DNA of 64,000 bases from Mucilaginibacter sp. (lineage in GTDB: Bacteria > Bacteroidota > Bacteroidia > Sphingobacteriales > Sphingobacteriaceae), in assembly GCF_028287845.1 (NCBI RefSeq), contig NZ_JAQBOW010000154.1, forward strand, positions 1 through 64,000, read 5' to 3'. The notes beneath the pieces are model-generated. The model saw nothing but the letters and a program-made list of their open reading frames with translations. It made no database searches and had not been told where the DNA came from. Each line of letters opens with the position of its first letter. The stretch's first letter is position 1. Of the stretch, positions 52,579 to 61,456 are shown piece after piece. A program made the translations under genes and the position numbers.

Positions 52579-52742
52579 TTCTTACCTCAACCCAAAGATA
52601 GTTTATTGAAAGGAAAGGTAAAAGCGGAAATGTGTAAGGTTTTTAAGCTAACCGTAACTACCCGGCTTAATGTGTCAGAGTCGTTATTATAACTGTCGAA
52701 AACTTTTATTATTTTCGGAGCCCGTGGTCATTAAACCAACAT

Positions 52743-53738
52743 AAGAGATTATACGAAATTGATGCCTTAAGGGGAATAGCGGCAATTTCTGTTTGTTTAT
52801 TTCATTTTAGTTTATTTGGTTACGGCTGTACTGGTGTAGATTTATTCTTCATAATCAGTGGGTTCGTTATATTCATGTCTCTTACGCATGTAAAAAGCAT
52901 AAAGGACTTTTGGTTTTCAAGAATAATTCGTCTCTACCCCTCTTATTGGCTTTCAATTATTATTGCTGTGGTTAGTATTAAGCTATTTAATGACCATCCA
53001 CTTCCTCATAATCTTAAGTTCGTGATTGGAAACATTACCATGTTTCAGCCCTTATTTCATACTACTAATTTAGCAGACGTTTACTGGACGTTATATGTTG
53101 AAATGTCGTTTTATATAATAATATTTTTGCTATGGCTTTTTAACTTGTTTAAAAATATTGAATTATTAATTTTAATCGGCTTGGTCATTACTGCAACCAT
53201 TAATGGGGTTTATTTAATTACTGGTAATGAGTATGCCCAGTACACCAAGTTCTTTGTTATAACCAGGTCAATAATGCCATTACTTAGCCATTTTCAATTC
53301 TTTGCTGCAGGTATAATTTTCTACATATGCTACACAAAGGGTTTTAATTCATATCGTGTGGCATTATTAATACTTACTATTTGTGAAGCAGCTGTAGCTC
53401 ATAGCAACAGTGTTATGATCAATAGCTATTTAACTATTTATGAACACGTTATGTGTAATATAATATTTTATATGGTTTTTGCATTGATAATTAGCAACAA
53501 GCTAAGTTTTTTAAAAGCGAAAATTTTAATTGCTTTTGGTAATGCTTCGTACCCTATATATTTAATTCATCAATCTTTTGGGGTGAGTCTTAAAGCCTAT
53601 TTGAACCATATTACGGGCGAAATTAATTCAACCATAATAGCAATTTCCTGTACGTTATTATTGTCTTTTTTAATAACTTATTTTTATGATATTCCAATAA
53701 GGCATTGGCTAAGACATAAATATTTAGGTAAGACTTAA
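52743..53738 (+). CDS. Acyltransferase-3 family membrane protein, start codon missing
   Basis: A membrane O-acyltransferase of the Acyl_transf_3/OafA family, about 330 residues, with some ten membrane helices. The catalytic R-x10-H motif lies at ALRGIAAISVCLFHFSLFG, followed by GVDLFFIISGFVIFMSL and RIIRLYPSYWL. These residues come before the first in-frame ATG at 52875, so the true start is upstream. The frame there is open back to 52671 but holds no ATG, GTG or TTG. The sequence ACATAAGAGATTATAC would give ATGAAGAGATTATAC with one added G. A TATTTTCG -7 element at 52710-52717 supports initiation here. Either a start-codon loss or an assembly error is likely. Composition is very AT-rich. Confidence 0.8.
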   Translation, partial: KRLYEIDALRGIAAISVCLFHFSLFGYGCTGVDLFFIISGFVIFMSLTHVKSIKDFWFSRIIRLYPSYWLSIIIAVVSIKLFNDHPLPHNLKFVIGNITMFQPLFHTTNLADVYWTLYVEMSFYIIIFLLWLFNLFKNIELLILIGLVITATINGVYLITGNEYAQYTKFFVITRSIMPLLSHFQFFAAGIIFYICYTKGFNSYRVALLILTICEAAVAHSNSVMINSYLTIYEHVMCNIIFYMVFALIISNKLSFLKAKILIAFGNASYPIYLIHQSFGVSLKAYLNHITGEINSTIIAISCTLLLSFLITYFYDIPIRHWLRHKYLGKT

Positions 53739-53756
53739 TTTGGCTTCAGTAAGTTT

Positions 53757-55868
53757 TTATCTTAAAAGATGGTACGCCACAAAACTCGCCGCATAAGCCA
53801 ATACTGTCATGTAAGCAAACTGTATAGCTGGCCAGCGCCAGCTTTTGGTTTCGCGGTAAACTACGGCTATAGTGCTGGCGCACTGCATGGCAAAGGCATA
53901 AAACATCATCAATGAAAACGCCACGGCGAAAGTAAATACGGGCTGCCCGGTTTGGGTGTTTTTGGCCTGATGCATTTTCTGTTGTACAGATTGCATATTG
54001 TCGGCATTGCCGTTTACGCTGTAAATGGTGGCCATAGTGCCTACAAATACCTCGCGTGCTGCAAATGATGTAATGAGGGCGATGCCTATCTTCCAATCGA
54101 AACCTAACGGACGGATAACCGGCTCAATAACATGACCAAATACGCCAGCATACGAGTTTTCCAATTTTTCGGATGCGATATCTTTTTGCAGCTGATCTGC
54201 ATTTACTGTTTTGTATTGTGATTGTTGATATTTCTGATCTATCTTTTCGAAACGGTTGCCCGGCCCGTAGGATGCCATCACCCATAATACGATGGATACC
54301 GCTATAATAACGCTACCCGCGTTCAAAACAAACGATTTACAACGCTCATACACAGCGTACGCTACATTGTTCCACCGCGGCAAGCGGTAAACGGGTAGCT
54401 CCATTATAAAGTAACCCCGCTCGCGACTCTTTAAAATAAACTTAAATACCCACGCAACCACCACTGCTGATACCAGGCTGAATACATACATGCCGGTTAA
54501 AGCTAATCCCTGTAAATTAAAAAACCACCAAACGTTTTTATTAGGTACAACCAGCGCTATCAATAAAGTATAAACCGGTAGCCGTGCAGAGCAGGTTACC
54601 AATGGCGTAACCATAATGGTTATCATGCGGTCCTTCCAGTTCTCAATAGTGCGGGTACTCATGATAGATGGTACCGCGCAGGCAAAACCACCTATTAATG
54701 GTACTACCGATTTGCCGTTTAAGCCAACCTTCCGCATCAGCTTATCCATCATGAAAGTAACCCGCGACATATAGCCGGTATCTTCCAGTATAGATATAAA
54801 GGCGAACAGTATAGCTATCTGCGGAATAAAAACTATTACACCACTTAAGCCGGCAATAATACCATCAACCAATAAACTGGTTAGCGGGCCGGTTGGCAGT
54901 ACATGATGCAGTGTGTTTTGCACCCATACAAACGCATCGGCTATTAATTCCATTGGGTAAACCGCCCACGAAAATATAGCCTGAAACATAAACATCAGTA
55001 TGGCAAAAAACAAAACAAAGCCAAATATTTTATGTGTAAGTACCTTATCTATTTTGTTGCTTGTTGTTTCGTCGCCGGCGGTATCGGGTTTTTTAACCGT
55101 ATCATATAGCAGGTCATTAATAAAATTATAGCGGGCAATGGTTTCTGCTCCCTGTGCTTTTTGCGAGTGGAACGAATGTTCCTTTTCCAGCTCCTCAATA
55201 CGGTCTGATTGTTTAGCTGATAGAAATTTTAAAGTTTCGTGCTGGTGCGCAAGCTGTAAAGCAAAGTAAGGATTATCAAGATCCAGCTCGTTACTTATAC
55301 TTTCAATTAATTGCGGGGCTATGGATCTTACATCTATGCTATCTTCCTGAAGCGCTATTTTATTAGCGTAAGATATAGCTGTTTTAAGTTGCTCAATGCC
55401 CTCTGCTTTTCTTGCTGATATAGGCACAACGGGTACGCCCAGGTTCTTCGAAAACAAGCTCACATCAATGATGGTTCCTGCTTTTTTGGCAAGGTCCATC
55501 ATGTTAAGCGCTACAATAACCGGTATTTTCAGATCGGCAACCTGGCTATATAGCAGTAAATTTCTTTTAAGGTTTGTTGCGTCAAGAATGATTATGACTA
55601 AATCCGGACTTAGTGGGTTTGCCCTGTCGGCTAATACAGAGAATACGATTGATTCGTCCTGGCTTTTTGGATAGAGGCTATAGGTGCCGGGCAGGTCAAC
55701 AATTTCGGCTACACGGCCATCCGGCAATTTGCTGTATCCAACTTTTTTATCAACAGTAACTCCCGGAAAATTTCCTATTTTTTGATTTAAACCGGTTAAT
55801 ACATTAAAGAGAGTTGATTTACCGGTGTTTGGATTTCCTACAAGTGCAACTCTTATATCAGCTTTCAA
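53757..55868 (-). CDS. feoB: Ferrous iron transporter FeoB
   Basis: A 703-residue FeoB that imports Fe(II) across the inner membrane. N-terminal G protein: G1 GNPNTGKSTLFN, G2 in FPGVTVDKK, G3 VDLPGTYSLYP, G4 NMMD. A helical GDI-like domain follows, then the membrane core with Gate motifs (VPLIGGFACAVPSIMSTRTI and PLVTCSARLPVYTLLIA) and about eight helices. Complete. feoA lies 13 nt upstream in the same operon. A 7-bp inverted repeat upstream of feoA is a candidate iron-regulator site. Confidence 0.97.
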   Translation of the reverse strand: MKADIRVALVGNPNTGKSTLFNVLTGLNQKIGNFPGVTVDKKVGYSKLPDGRVAEIVDLPGTYSLYPKSQDESIVFSVLADRANPLSPDLVIIILDATNLKRNLLLYSQVADLKIPVIVALNMMDLAKKAGTIIDVSLFSKNLGVPVVPISARKAEGIEQLKTAISYANKIALQEDSIDVRSIAPQLIESISNELDLDNPYFALQLAHQHETLKFLSAKQSDRIEELEKEHSFHSQKAQGAETIARYNFINDLLYDTVKKPDTAGDETTSNKIDKVLTHKIFGFVLFFAILMFMFQAIFSWAVYPMELIADAFVWVQNTLHHVLPTGPLTSLLVDGIIAGLSGVIVFIPQIAILFAFISILEDTGYMSRVTFMMDKLMRKVGLNGKSVVPLIGGFACAVPSIMSTRTIENWKDRMITIMVTPLVTCSARLPVYTLLIALVVPNKNVWWFFNLQGLALTGMYVFSLVSAVVVAWVFKFILKSRERGYFIMELPVYRLPRWNNVAYAVYERCKSFVLNAGSVIIAVSIVLWVMASYGPGNRFEKIDQKYQQSQYKTVNADQLQKDIASEKLENSYAGVFGHVIEPVIRPLGFDWKIGIALITSFAAREVFVGTMATIYSVNGNADNMQSVQQKMHQAKNTQTGQPVFTFAVAFSLMMFYAFAMQCASTIAVVYRETKSWRWPAIQFAYMTVLAYAASFVAYHLLR

Positions 55869-55881
55869 CGTAATTAAAAAA

Positions 55882-56097
55882 CTAATGTAAAATTATTGTT
55901 GAGGCTTCGCGTTTCCGCAAGCTCAACTGGTACCCGGATACATTAATGGCAATTGGGTCGCCCATTGGGGCAATGCGGTCAACCCTTATCTCTTCGCCGG
56001 GTAAGCACCCCATTTCCATTAATTTAATTGACATTTCAAGATCAGTAAACTCTTTTACAATACCTTTTTCTCCTACTTCAAGTTGCGAAAGCCTCAT
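55882..56097 (-). CDS. feoA: Ferrous iron transport protein FeoA
   Basis: A 71-residue SH3-like FeoA protein (LSQLEVGEKGIVKEFTDLEMSIKLMEMGCLPGEEIRVDRIAPMGDP and SLRKREASTIIL). FeoA is a small cytosolic partner thought to modulate FeoB. It is followed by feoB after 13 nt. The 350-bp region upstream contains an inverted repeat 29 nt from the start and, further away, an unassigned intrinsic terminator. Confidence 0.95.
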   Translation of the reverse strand: MRLSQLEVGEKGIVKEFTDLEMSIKLMEMGCLPGEEIRVDRIAPMGDPIAINVSGYQLSLRKREASTIILH

Positions 56098-56126
56098 ATT
56101 TATGCGTTAACTGAACAAATGTATTG

Positions 56127-56151
56127 CTTATTTAAATTAAATCCAAATAAG
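56127..56151. promoter_or_regulatory. Inverted repeat CTTATTT-N11-AAATAAG upstream of feoA
   Basis: CTTATTT (56127-56133) and AAATAAG (56145-56151) are exact reverse complements, 29 nt before the feoA start. The place fits an iron-responsive (Fur or DtxR type) site, but the sequence does not match the classical Fur box. Confidence 0.35.
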
Positions 56152-56296
56152 AACGGGCAATTTTTACACTATAAAAACCTATCGTCATATTTTTATCATT
56201 ATTATTAAAAATTTATAGGCGCAGGCAACTATTAGGGCATAAGTTACGTTATTGTGTATGTAGGCGCAAGCTTACAATGTGATAAGGTTTAGGTTG

Positions 56297-56329
56297 AAAG
56301 CCCCCAAGCAGCGAGTGTGCGGGGGCTTT
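56297..56329 (+). terminator. Orphan intrinsic terminator; possible end of a small RNA
   Basis: AAAGCCCCC (56297-56305) pairs perfectly with GGGGGCTTT (56321-56329) around a 15-nt loop, and more T follow. No protein gene precedes it on the plus strand, since feoA runs the other way from 56097. Upstream lie two TAGGCGCARGC repeats (56216-56226, 56261-56271). A small RNA of about 100-180 nt ending here is possible; a leader terminator for the TPR gene is the alternative. Confidence 0.65.
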
Positions 56330-56400
56330 TATTTTGCAGCGTACTTTGTTTTTTAAAAACGGAACAATAGTTGTTTTACAAACCTTACTAAAAAACTATC

Positions 56401-56408
56401 TATCTTCG
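56401..56408 (+). promoter_or_regulatory. Candidate -7 element of the TPR gene (TATCTTCG)
   Basis: TATCTTCG is 7/8 to TAnnTTTG, 39 nt before the ATG at 56448. Confidence 0.4.
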
Positions 56409-56447
56409 TCAAAAAACCGTTTGTAATATTTATAGTCCCTAATATTA

Positions 56448-57926
56448 ATGTTTTATAAACTTTCTTTTTCAATTTTATTTATATCTGCTTACAGTTTAAC
56501 CGCAAATGCGAATTTCAATTTTAATGGTCGCTGTGTTGAGGCTTATAAGGATATATTTCACCTTAAATTAAATGATGCGAGATCAATTATAAGGGAAGAA
56601 AAAAAGCAAAGCCCGCAAAATGGGGTCCCTATTTTGCTGGATAATTATATTGACTACGTTAACCTGTTAATGTCTGACAATAAAGCGGATTATGAAAGGC
56701 TAAAAGATTATCAGTCTGACCGGATAGACGAGTTGGAAAACAATGATAAAAACTCACCTTATTTTCTTTACGCCCAAGCCGAGGTTTATTTGCAATGGGG
56801 AATAGTAAAGGCAAAGTTCGGCGATTATTTTTCATCATTCAGTGACCTAAAGAAAGCCCGCAGCCTGCTTAAAGAAAATACTGCAAAGTATCCGGATTTT
56901 CTGCCCGATCAAAAGGACGCCGCCATAATAGATGTTATTTTAGGAGCGCTGCCATCAAATTTAAAAAGTATTACAAAATTATTGGGGATGAGTGGAAATG
57001 TCCAATCTGGCATATCCCGGCTTGAAAAGCTCAGAGCGGAGATCGGCACTACTAAATTCACCCATTATAAAGATGAATTAACCTTTTCTTTATGTTATAT
57101 GCATTTAGATGTTTTGCACACCACTCATAATTACGATCGGCTTATGTTGTATGTGAAAGACATGGATAATAGTACTTTAAGGGACTATTTAAGCGGTTAT
57201 GTAGCTGCAAAAAACGGCTATAATGATGAAGCGATAGAATGCTTTATGCGCATTCAAATTCCACCACAGCAATTTGCTTTACCTACGGCAACCTATATGT
57301 TAGGGTACGCTAAATTATGCCGGAGAGACAGCGATGCCAATCTTTATTTACTCCGTTATATAAAAGAGTATAAAGGCTCTAAATATATTAAAGACGCTTA
57401 TCTTAAACTTGCCTACTATTATCTTTTAGACAGCGACGTGTCAAAATACAATTACTATTTAAATATGGTGCGTAACAACGGCTATTTGACCGATGAAAAA
57501 GACAAGCAAGCACTAAGAGAGGCAAATGATTCTCCGCCAGATGCCGATTTGTTAAAAGCCCGGTTATATTATGATGGCGGTTATTACAACAAAGCGTTAG
57601 CACAATTAAAAAACAAACAATTAAACGATTTTAAACTATTACGCGACCGGGTGGAATATATTTATCGGCTTGGCAGGGTATATGAAAAAACGGCGAAGTT
57701 GAATGAAGCTATAGCCAGCTATCAAAAGGCCATAAGCCTTGGCAAAGCAATGCCTTATTATTATGCCGCGAATGCAGCATTGGGGGCCGGACACATTTTT
57801 GAAGAAAAAAAAGATTATAATACAGCCGCCTATTATTACAACATGGCACTTGATATGAAGAACCATGAATATCAAAACAGCACAGAATACGAGGCAAAGC
57901 AAGGTTTAGAGCGCATTCATCATTAA
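56448..57926 (+). CDS. Secreted tetratricopeptide-repeat protein
   Basis: A 492-residue helical protein. A signal peptide (FYKLSFSILFISAYSLTANA) is followed by TPR-like helices throughout; clear units near the C-terminus are YRLGRVYEKTAKLNEAIASYQKAISLG and ALGAGHIFEEKKDYNTAAYYYNMALDM. An earlier part contains LLRYIKEYKGSKYIKDAYLKLAYYYL. It is probably a periplasmic or outer-membrane scaffold; partners are unknown. It converges on the acyltransferase of the lipid operon with a 4-nt overlap at the stop codons. Confidence 0.88.
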   Translation: MFYKLSFSILFISAYSLTANANFNFNGRCVEAYKDIFHLKLNDARSIIREEKKQSPQNGVPILLDNYIDYVNLLMSDNKADYERLKDYQSDRIDELENNDKNSPYFLYAQAEVYLQWGIVKAKFGDYFSSFSDLKKARSLLKENTAKYPDFLPDQKDAAIIDVILGALPSNLKSITKLLGMSGNVQSGISRLEKLRAEIGTTKFTHYKDELTFSLCYMHLDVLHTTHNYDRLMLYVKDMDNSTLRDYLSGYVAAKNGYNDEAIECFMRIQIPPQQFALPTATYMLGYAKLCRRDSDANLYLLRYIKEYKGSKYIKDAYLKLAYYYLLDSDVSKYNYYLNMVRNNGYLTDEKDKQALREANDSPPDADLLKARLYYDGGYYNKALAQLKNKQLNDFKLLRDRVEYIYRLGRVYEKTAKLNEAIASYQKAISLGKAMPYYYAANAALGAGHIFEEKKDYNTAAYYYNMALDMKNHEYQNSTEYEAKQGLERIHH

Positions 57927-58585
57927 TAATATTTAATACGCTCATCTGTATAACGAATATTTGCAGCTATTGCCTTTTGATGATGCTGATTTACGTGTTC
58001 TTGTAACTGGTCAAAATCAAACGTGTGGTTTGTTCCGCAATCCAGCATATTAAAATAAACCGATGGCCGGAGGCTTTCAAAATACTCTGTCAAATTGCTG
58101 CTCCATATTAACTGAGTGTTTCCTTTGATGCGGGGAATGATTTCGGTAATGCCGTACTCGAAATAAATACGCCTGATATGGCAGCTTTCCAATTTAGCCT
58201 GGGGATAAAAAAGCAGCAGGTTACCCGGTTCCGACAAAATTTCAGCAGCGTAATCAAAACTTTCACTAATGGAAGCTTTGCCCGGATCTACTGAAAAACT
58301 ACCAATGTACCGTAGCCATTTGTTTTTTTCCATTTGTTTTTTTAACGACATGATATAAAGGCGCTTCATCCCTTCTTTTTTCCATAGCACTTTGTTGCAT
58401 AAATACATTGCCAGGAAACCATCCAAAAAACTAAAATGGTTGCACATTAAAAGGTACGAAAGCCCGGGTTTTATGGGCACATCATTTATAATCAGCCTAT
58501 TAAACCGCCTTTTAAAAACCAGTTCGATCAAAGCCGCTGCAATCTTAAAAAAAAATGGCGACATGGGCTTCGATTTAATTATCAT
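57923..58585 (-). CDS. PlsC-like acyltransferase of the lipid operon
   Basis: A 220-residue lysophospholipid-acyltransferase-like protein. The catalytic motif is MCNHFSFLDGFLA (H-x4-D), followed by YPQAKLESCH, the counterpart of the FPEG-type motif with changed residues. One hydrophobic N-terminal segment (FFFKIAAALIELVF) suggests peripheral membrane attachment. As last gene of the operon, 54 nt after the phosphopantetheinyl transferase gene, it could transfer the acyl chain made by the upstream enzymes to a lipid or other acceptor. That role is inferred from position and family. Confidence 0.85.
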   Translation of the reverse strand: MIIKSKPMSPFFFKIAAALIELVFKRRFNRLIINDVPIKPGLSYLLMCNHFSFLDGFLAMYLCNKVLWKKEGMKRLYIMSLKKQMEKNKWLRYIGSFSVDPGKASISESFDYAAEILSEPGNLLLFYPQAKLESCHIRRIYFEYGITEIIPRIKGNTQLIWSSNLTEYFESLRPSVYFNMLDCGTNHTFDFDQLQEHVNQHHQKAIAANIRYTDERIKYY

Positions 58586-58639
58586 GGTAATAAATGTTAA
58601 TATGGAAACAAAAATAATGCATGGCCACTTGTTTTAATT

Positions 58640-59041
58640 TTAGCAAGACTGTTTAATAAGAGCAATGGCCCAAACATAGTCGCCATCATGCGATATGGTT
58701 ACGCTAATATCGTATTTTCCGGGATACTGGTGCATAATAACATGGGGCCGCCCTGCTGTTTTTTCTCTAATTATTTCAATTTTTTTCCAGGCTAAACCAG
58801 CATTACTTATTTGCTTAACTGCTTTATAAACCGCCTCTTTGGCCGCCCAGGTAGATGCGTAGCGTAGTAACGAATTATCAAATAAATCGCAATAGGTCAT
58901 TTCGGCGGGGGTATAAACCTTATGCTTAAACACATCGGTTAAAGAGAGTTGAAAAACGGGCATAAAAACCAGATCGTTGCCCACTGCAAATTTATCATCG
59001 ATCCTGCATTCGCTAAGGGTTTTTAAAATTTCATTCTCCAT
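58640..59041 (-). CDS. 4'-Phosphopantetheinyl transferase (AcpS-like)
   Basis: A 133-residue AcpS-type enzyme that attaches phosphopantetheine to an acyl carrier protein. The two signature motifs are present: GNDLVFMP near residue 22 (with the Mg-binding Asp) and RYASTWAAKEAVYKAV near residue 62 (W-x-x-KEAxxK). The C-terminal SVTISHDGDYVWAIAL is typical. It overlaps the enoyl reductase gene by 11 nt. Its place in the operon suggests that it activates the ACP encoded three genes upstream. Confidence 0.92.
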   Translation of the reverse strand: MENEILKTLSECRIDDKFAVGNDLVFMPVFQLSLTDVFKHKVYTPAEMTYCDLFDNSLLRYASTWAAKEAVYKAVKQISNAGLAWKKIEIIREKTAGRPHVIMHQYPGKYDISVTISHDGDYVWAIALIKQSC

Positions 59042-59843
59042 CTATCCCAATACCCATAATATTAAACCCGCCATCTACAAAATGAATATTGCCGGTTACT
59101 TTTTTTGAAAGATCAGAAAAATAGTAAAGCGCTGTATTGCCTACGTCGCCGGCATCTATGTTACCTAAAGGAGCGGTTAATTTACCCATCTTGCGCAGCT
59201 TACGAACCCCATTTATCCCCCCTGCAGAGGTAGTCATTACCAAACCGGCAGAAATAGCATTAACCCTTACTTGTTTGTTCCTAAAATAATCGGCCAGGTA
59301 CAAAACAATATTCTCCAGCGCGGCTTTGTTAATGGACATGCCGGCATAACCCGGAAATACCCTTTGCGAAGCATTATAGGTAAGTGTTAATATCGAAGCA
59401 TTTTTTGCCAGGAAACTCTCGGCAACCCGCGCTATTCTAAGCAACGAATAAGCGCTTATATTAAAGGAATCCATCAGATCCTCAAAGGGAATATCCAAAT
59501 ACGAGGGGGCCGGTTCGGTACTGCCGGGTAGGCTATAACACATTACCGACTGGTTGCCAAAGGCCACTCCGTGTAATAAGTAATCAATAGGGCCCAGTTT
59601 ATCATGAACAAACCGCACGAATGCTGTTATCTGCGCTTCATCCCTTACATCCACTTCGACGGCATACTGTTTATCCATACCCATCTTTTCCATCAGGTAC
59701 AAAACATTCTCTTTGGTATCGGGTACATAACTCAAAGCAACCTTACACCCCGATTGATGTAGTTTTAGGGCAATATCATAAGCGATGGAACTATCATTCC
59801 TGACCCCAAATATTACCGCTACTTTATTTAGGTTATCGATCAT
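59031..59843 (-). CDS. Enoyl-ACP reductase, FabI-like
   Basis: A 270-residue short-chain dehydrogenase of the FabI type, reducing enoyl-ACP to acyl-ACP with NADH or NADPH. FGVRNDSSIAYDIALKL replaces the usual GxxxNxSIAxGIA loop. HGVAFGNQ, TYNASQRVFPGYAGMSINKAALE (Tyr-x6-Lys) and NAISAGLVMTTSAGGI follow FabI order. A housekeeping FabI should exist elsewhere, so this copy is probably dedicated to the product of the operon. It overlaps the KAS gene by 4 nt and the PPTase gene by 11 nt. Confidence 0.92.
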   Translation of the reverse strand: MIDNLNKVAVIFGVRNDSSIAYDIALKLHQSGCKVALSYVPDTKENVLYLMEKMGMDKQYAVEVDVRDEAQITAFVRFVHDKLGPIDYLLHGVAFGNQSVMCYSLPGSTEPAPSYLDIPFEDLMDSFNISAYSLLRIARVAESFLAKNASILTLTYNASQRVFPGYAGMSINKAALENIVLYLADYFRNKQVRVNAISAGLVMTTSAGGINGVRKLRKMGKLTAPLGNIDAGDVGNTALYYFSDLSKKVTGNIHFVDGGFNIMGIGIDGE

Positions 59844-61192
59844 AGTAGTTCCCTTGAAACAGAAATTGCACTATTGGTTCCGCCAAACCCATAATTAAGA
59901 CAAACAATGCGGTTAATTTCTTTGGAGATAGTTTCCTGTAAAATCAGGTCGCGATAAGCTTCCAGCGGTTTTACCGGCCCCTTCCACCCAATCGTTTTTT
60001 GAATAGCCTCCAATTCGGGGTTAAGCGTTACAGCGTTTAAACAAGGCAAAACCTTTTGTTGCTGCAGCATCAGTAAGGCTGTAATAAACTCTACCGACCC
60101 CGCCGCGCCCAGCATATGGCCAAACTGCGATTTTGGGGCCGATATATGGTACCCCTTTTCGCCCATAACATCCACCACGCTTAACAATTCAATGGCATCA
60201 CCTACCGGGGTTGATGTGCCATGCACTTTAACTACATCGGGTCTTAATTCAGAATTATCTAATAAGCCTTCCCATAGTTTTTTCTGCCCGGAAAATGAAG
60301 GAAAGAACATATTGCCATCACCATCCGAATTATTAAAATAATTATCAATTACGCCTAAAATATGGGCTCCTCTGGCCTTTGCCATCTCATATTCTTCTAA
60401 AGCTACAATACCGCACCCAAACGAACAAACAAAACCATTGCGGTTAACATCAAACGGGCGCGAACTTTCCAGCGGACTGAAACCCCGGCTTAATACCTGC
60501 ATTGCATCAAAGCCGATAAATGTTTCTAACGATGTTCCTTCTACCCCACCAGCAATTGCACGGTCCTGAAGGCCATACCTGATTAGGCGGTAGGCATAGC
60601 CTATATTGCCCAGACCTGTTGCACATGCCGAGCCAATCGACTCGCAAACACCTTTGTTTTTTATTAAACAGGATACATTAGCGGCATCGCGATAAACCAT
60701 AGCGCGGTCAACCGTATGTGAGCCGGCTGCACGGGTTTTTTTTCCTAATTCAAAAAAATTATGCCAGGCCGATCTTAATATTACATGCCCCGCCCCGCCC
60801 GAGCCTATAACTACACCCGTTTGCCCGGATTGTGTTTCCGCCTCTGTCCATCCGGCCATTTTAATAGCATCCAACGAGCCCAGCATTGACCATATACTGC
60901 CAACATCAGCAGTTGATAAATTGGCATCAGGTATTCTTTTCAGTTTATCTATATAGGTTTCGGGATAATTTTCGGCCAGTGTGGAGTATATAGGTTCCAA
61001 ACCCATTTCGGCCTCTGTAATATAACCAGATACAGTCGACCGTATATTTTTACCATGCGCGGCGGCTTCGCCCCATTCTCTAACCAGGCTTTTTCCCGAA
61101 AATAGCTTATCGCTAAATTCGGCAAGGTTGGCACAATCCGGGAAAGCCCCGCCCATGCCTACAACAGCTACCCTTCTGCCGGCTATTTGCAT
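59840..61192 (-). CDS. Beta-ketoacyl-ACP synthase (KAS II-like)
   Basis: A 450-residue condensing enzyme of the FabF fold. The nucleophilic Cys lies in GSACATGLGNIGYAYRLI, the first His in VKVHGTSTPVGDAIE and the second in SAPKSQFGHMLGAAGSVEF, so the C-H-H triad is intact. It extends acyl-ACP chains by decarboxylative condensation with malonyl-ACP. It is longer than E. coli FabF by about 35 residues, with an N-terminal region (CANLAEFSDKLFSGKSLVREW) typical of pathway-specific KAS. It is the only KAS in the operon; no chain-length-factor partner is present. Overlaps ACP (1 nt) and the reductase (4 nt). Confidence 0.94.
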   Translation of the reverse strand: MQIAGRRVAVVGMGGAFPDCANLAEFSDKLFSGKSLVREWGEAAAHGKNIRSTVSGYITEAEMGLEPIYSTLAENYPETYIDKLKRIPDANLSTADVGSIWSMLGSLDAIKMAGWTEAETQSGQTGVVIGSGGAGHVILRSAWHNFFELGKKTRAAGSHTVDRAMVYRDAANVSCLIKNKGVCESIGSACATGLGNIGYAYRLIRYGLQDRAIAGGVEGTSLETFIGFDAMQVLSRGFSPLESSRPFDVNRNGFVCSFGCGIVALEEYEMAKARGAHILGVIDNYFNNSDGDGNMFFPSFSGQKKLWEGLLDNSELRPDVVKVHGTSTPVGDAIELLSVVDVMGEKGYHISAPKSQFGHMLGAAGSVEFITALLMLQQQKVLPCLNAVTLNPELEAIQKTIGWKGPVKPLEAYRDLILQETISKEINRIVCLNYGFGGTNSAISVSRELL

Positions 61193-61452
61193 TATTCGCG
61201 TTCTTTCACTGTTAATATTAAATCAACTATATCCTTTACTTTCGAGCCGAGGTTATCAATATCATCATCGTCAAATTCCACGTCGAACTTCTGTTCGGCT
61301 TTGGCAGCAATGTTTATCATTTCGGTTGATGGTGTATTTAAATCAGCTATAAAATCTGTTTCTTCTGTCACCTTATTTAACTTTTGGGGATCAATGGTTC
61401 TTACAGTTTTTAAAATTTCAACCAATCCATCAATTATTTCTTGTCTTTCCAT
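61192..61452 (-). CDS. Acyl carrier protein
   Basis: An 86-residue ACP. Its phosphopantetheine Ser is expected in DLNTPSTEMINIAAKAEQKFDVEFDDDD, where the usual DSL motif is replaced by TPSTEM. The acidic helix after it and the DIDNLGSKVKDIVDLIL helix are typical. It is not the housekeeping acpP by sequence or context. It overlaps the KAS start by one base (TAATG) and follows the hotdog gene after 4 nt. Confidence 0.92.
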   Translation of the reverse strand: MERQEIIDGLVEILKTVRTIDPQKLNKVTEETDFIADLNTPSTEMINIAAKAEQKFDVEFDDDDIDNLGSKVKDIVDLILTVKERE

Positions 61453-61456
61453 TTAT

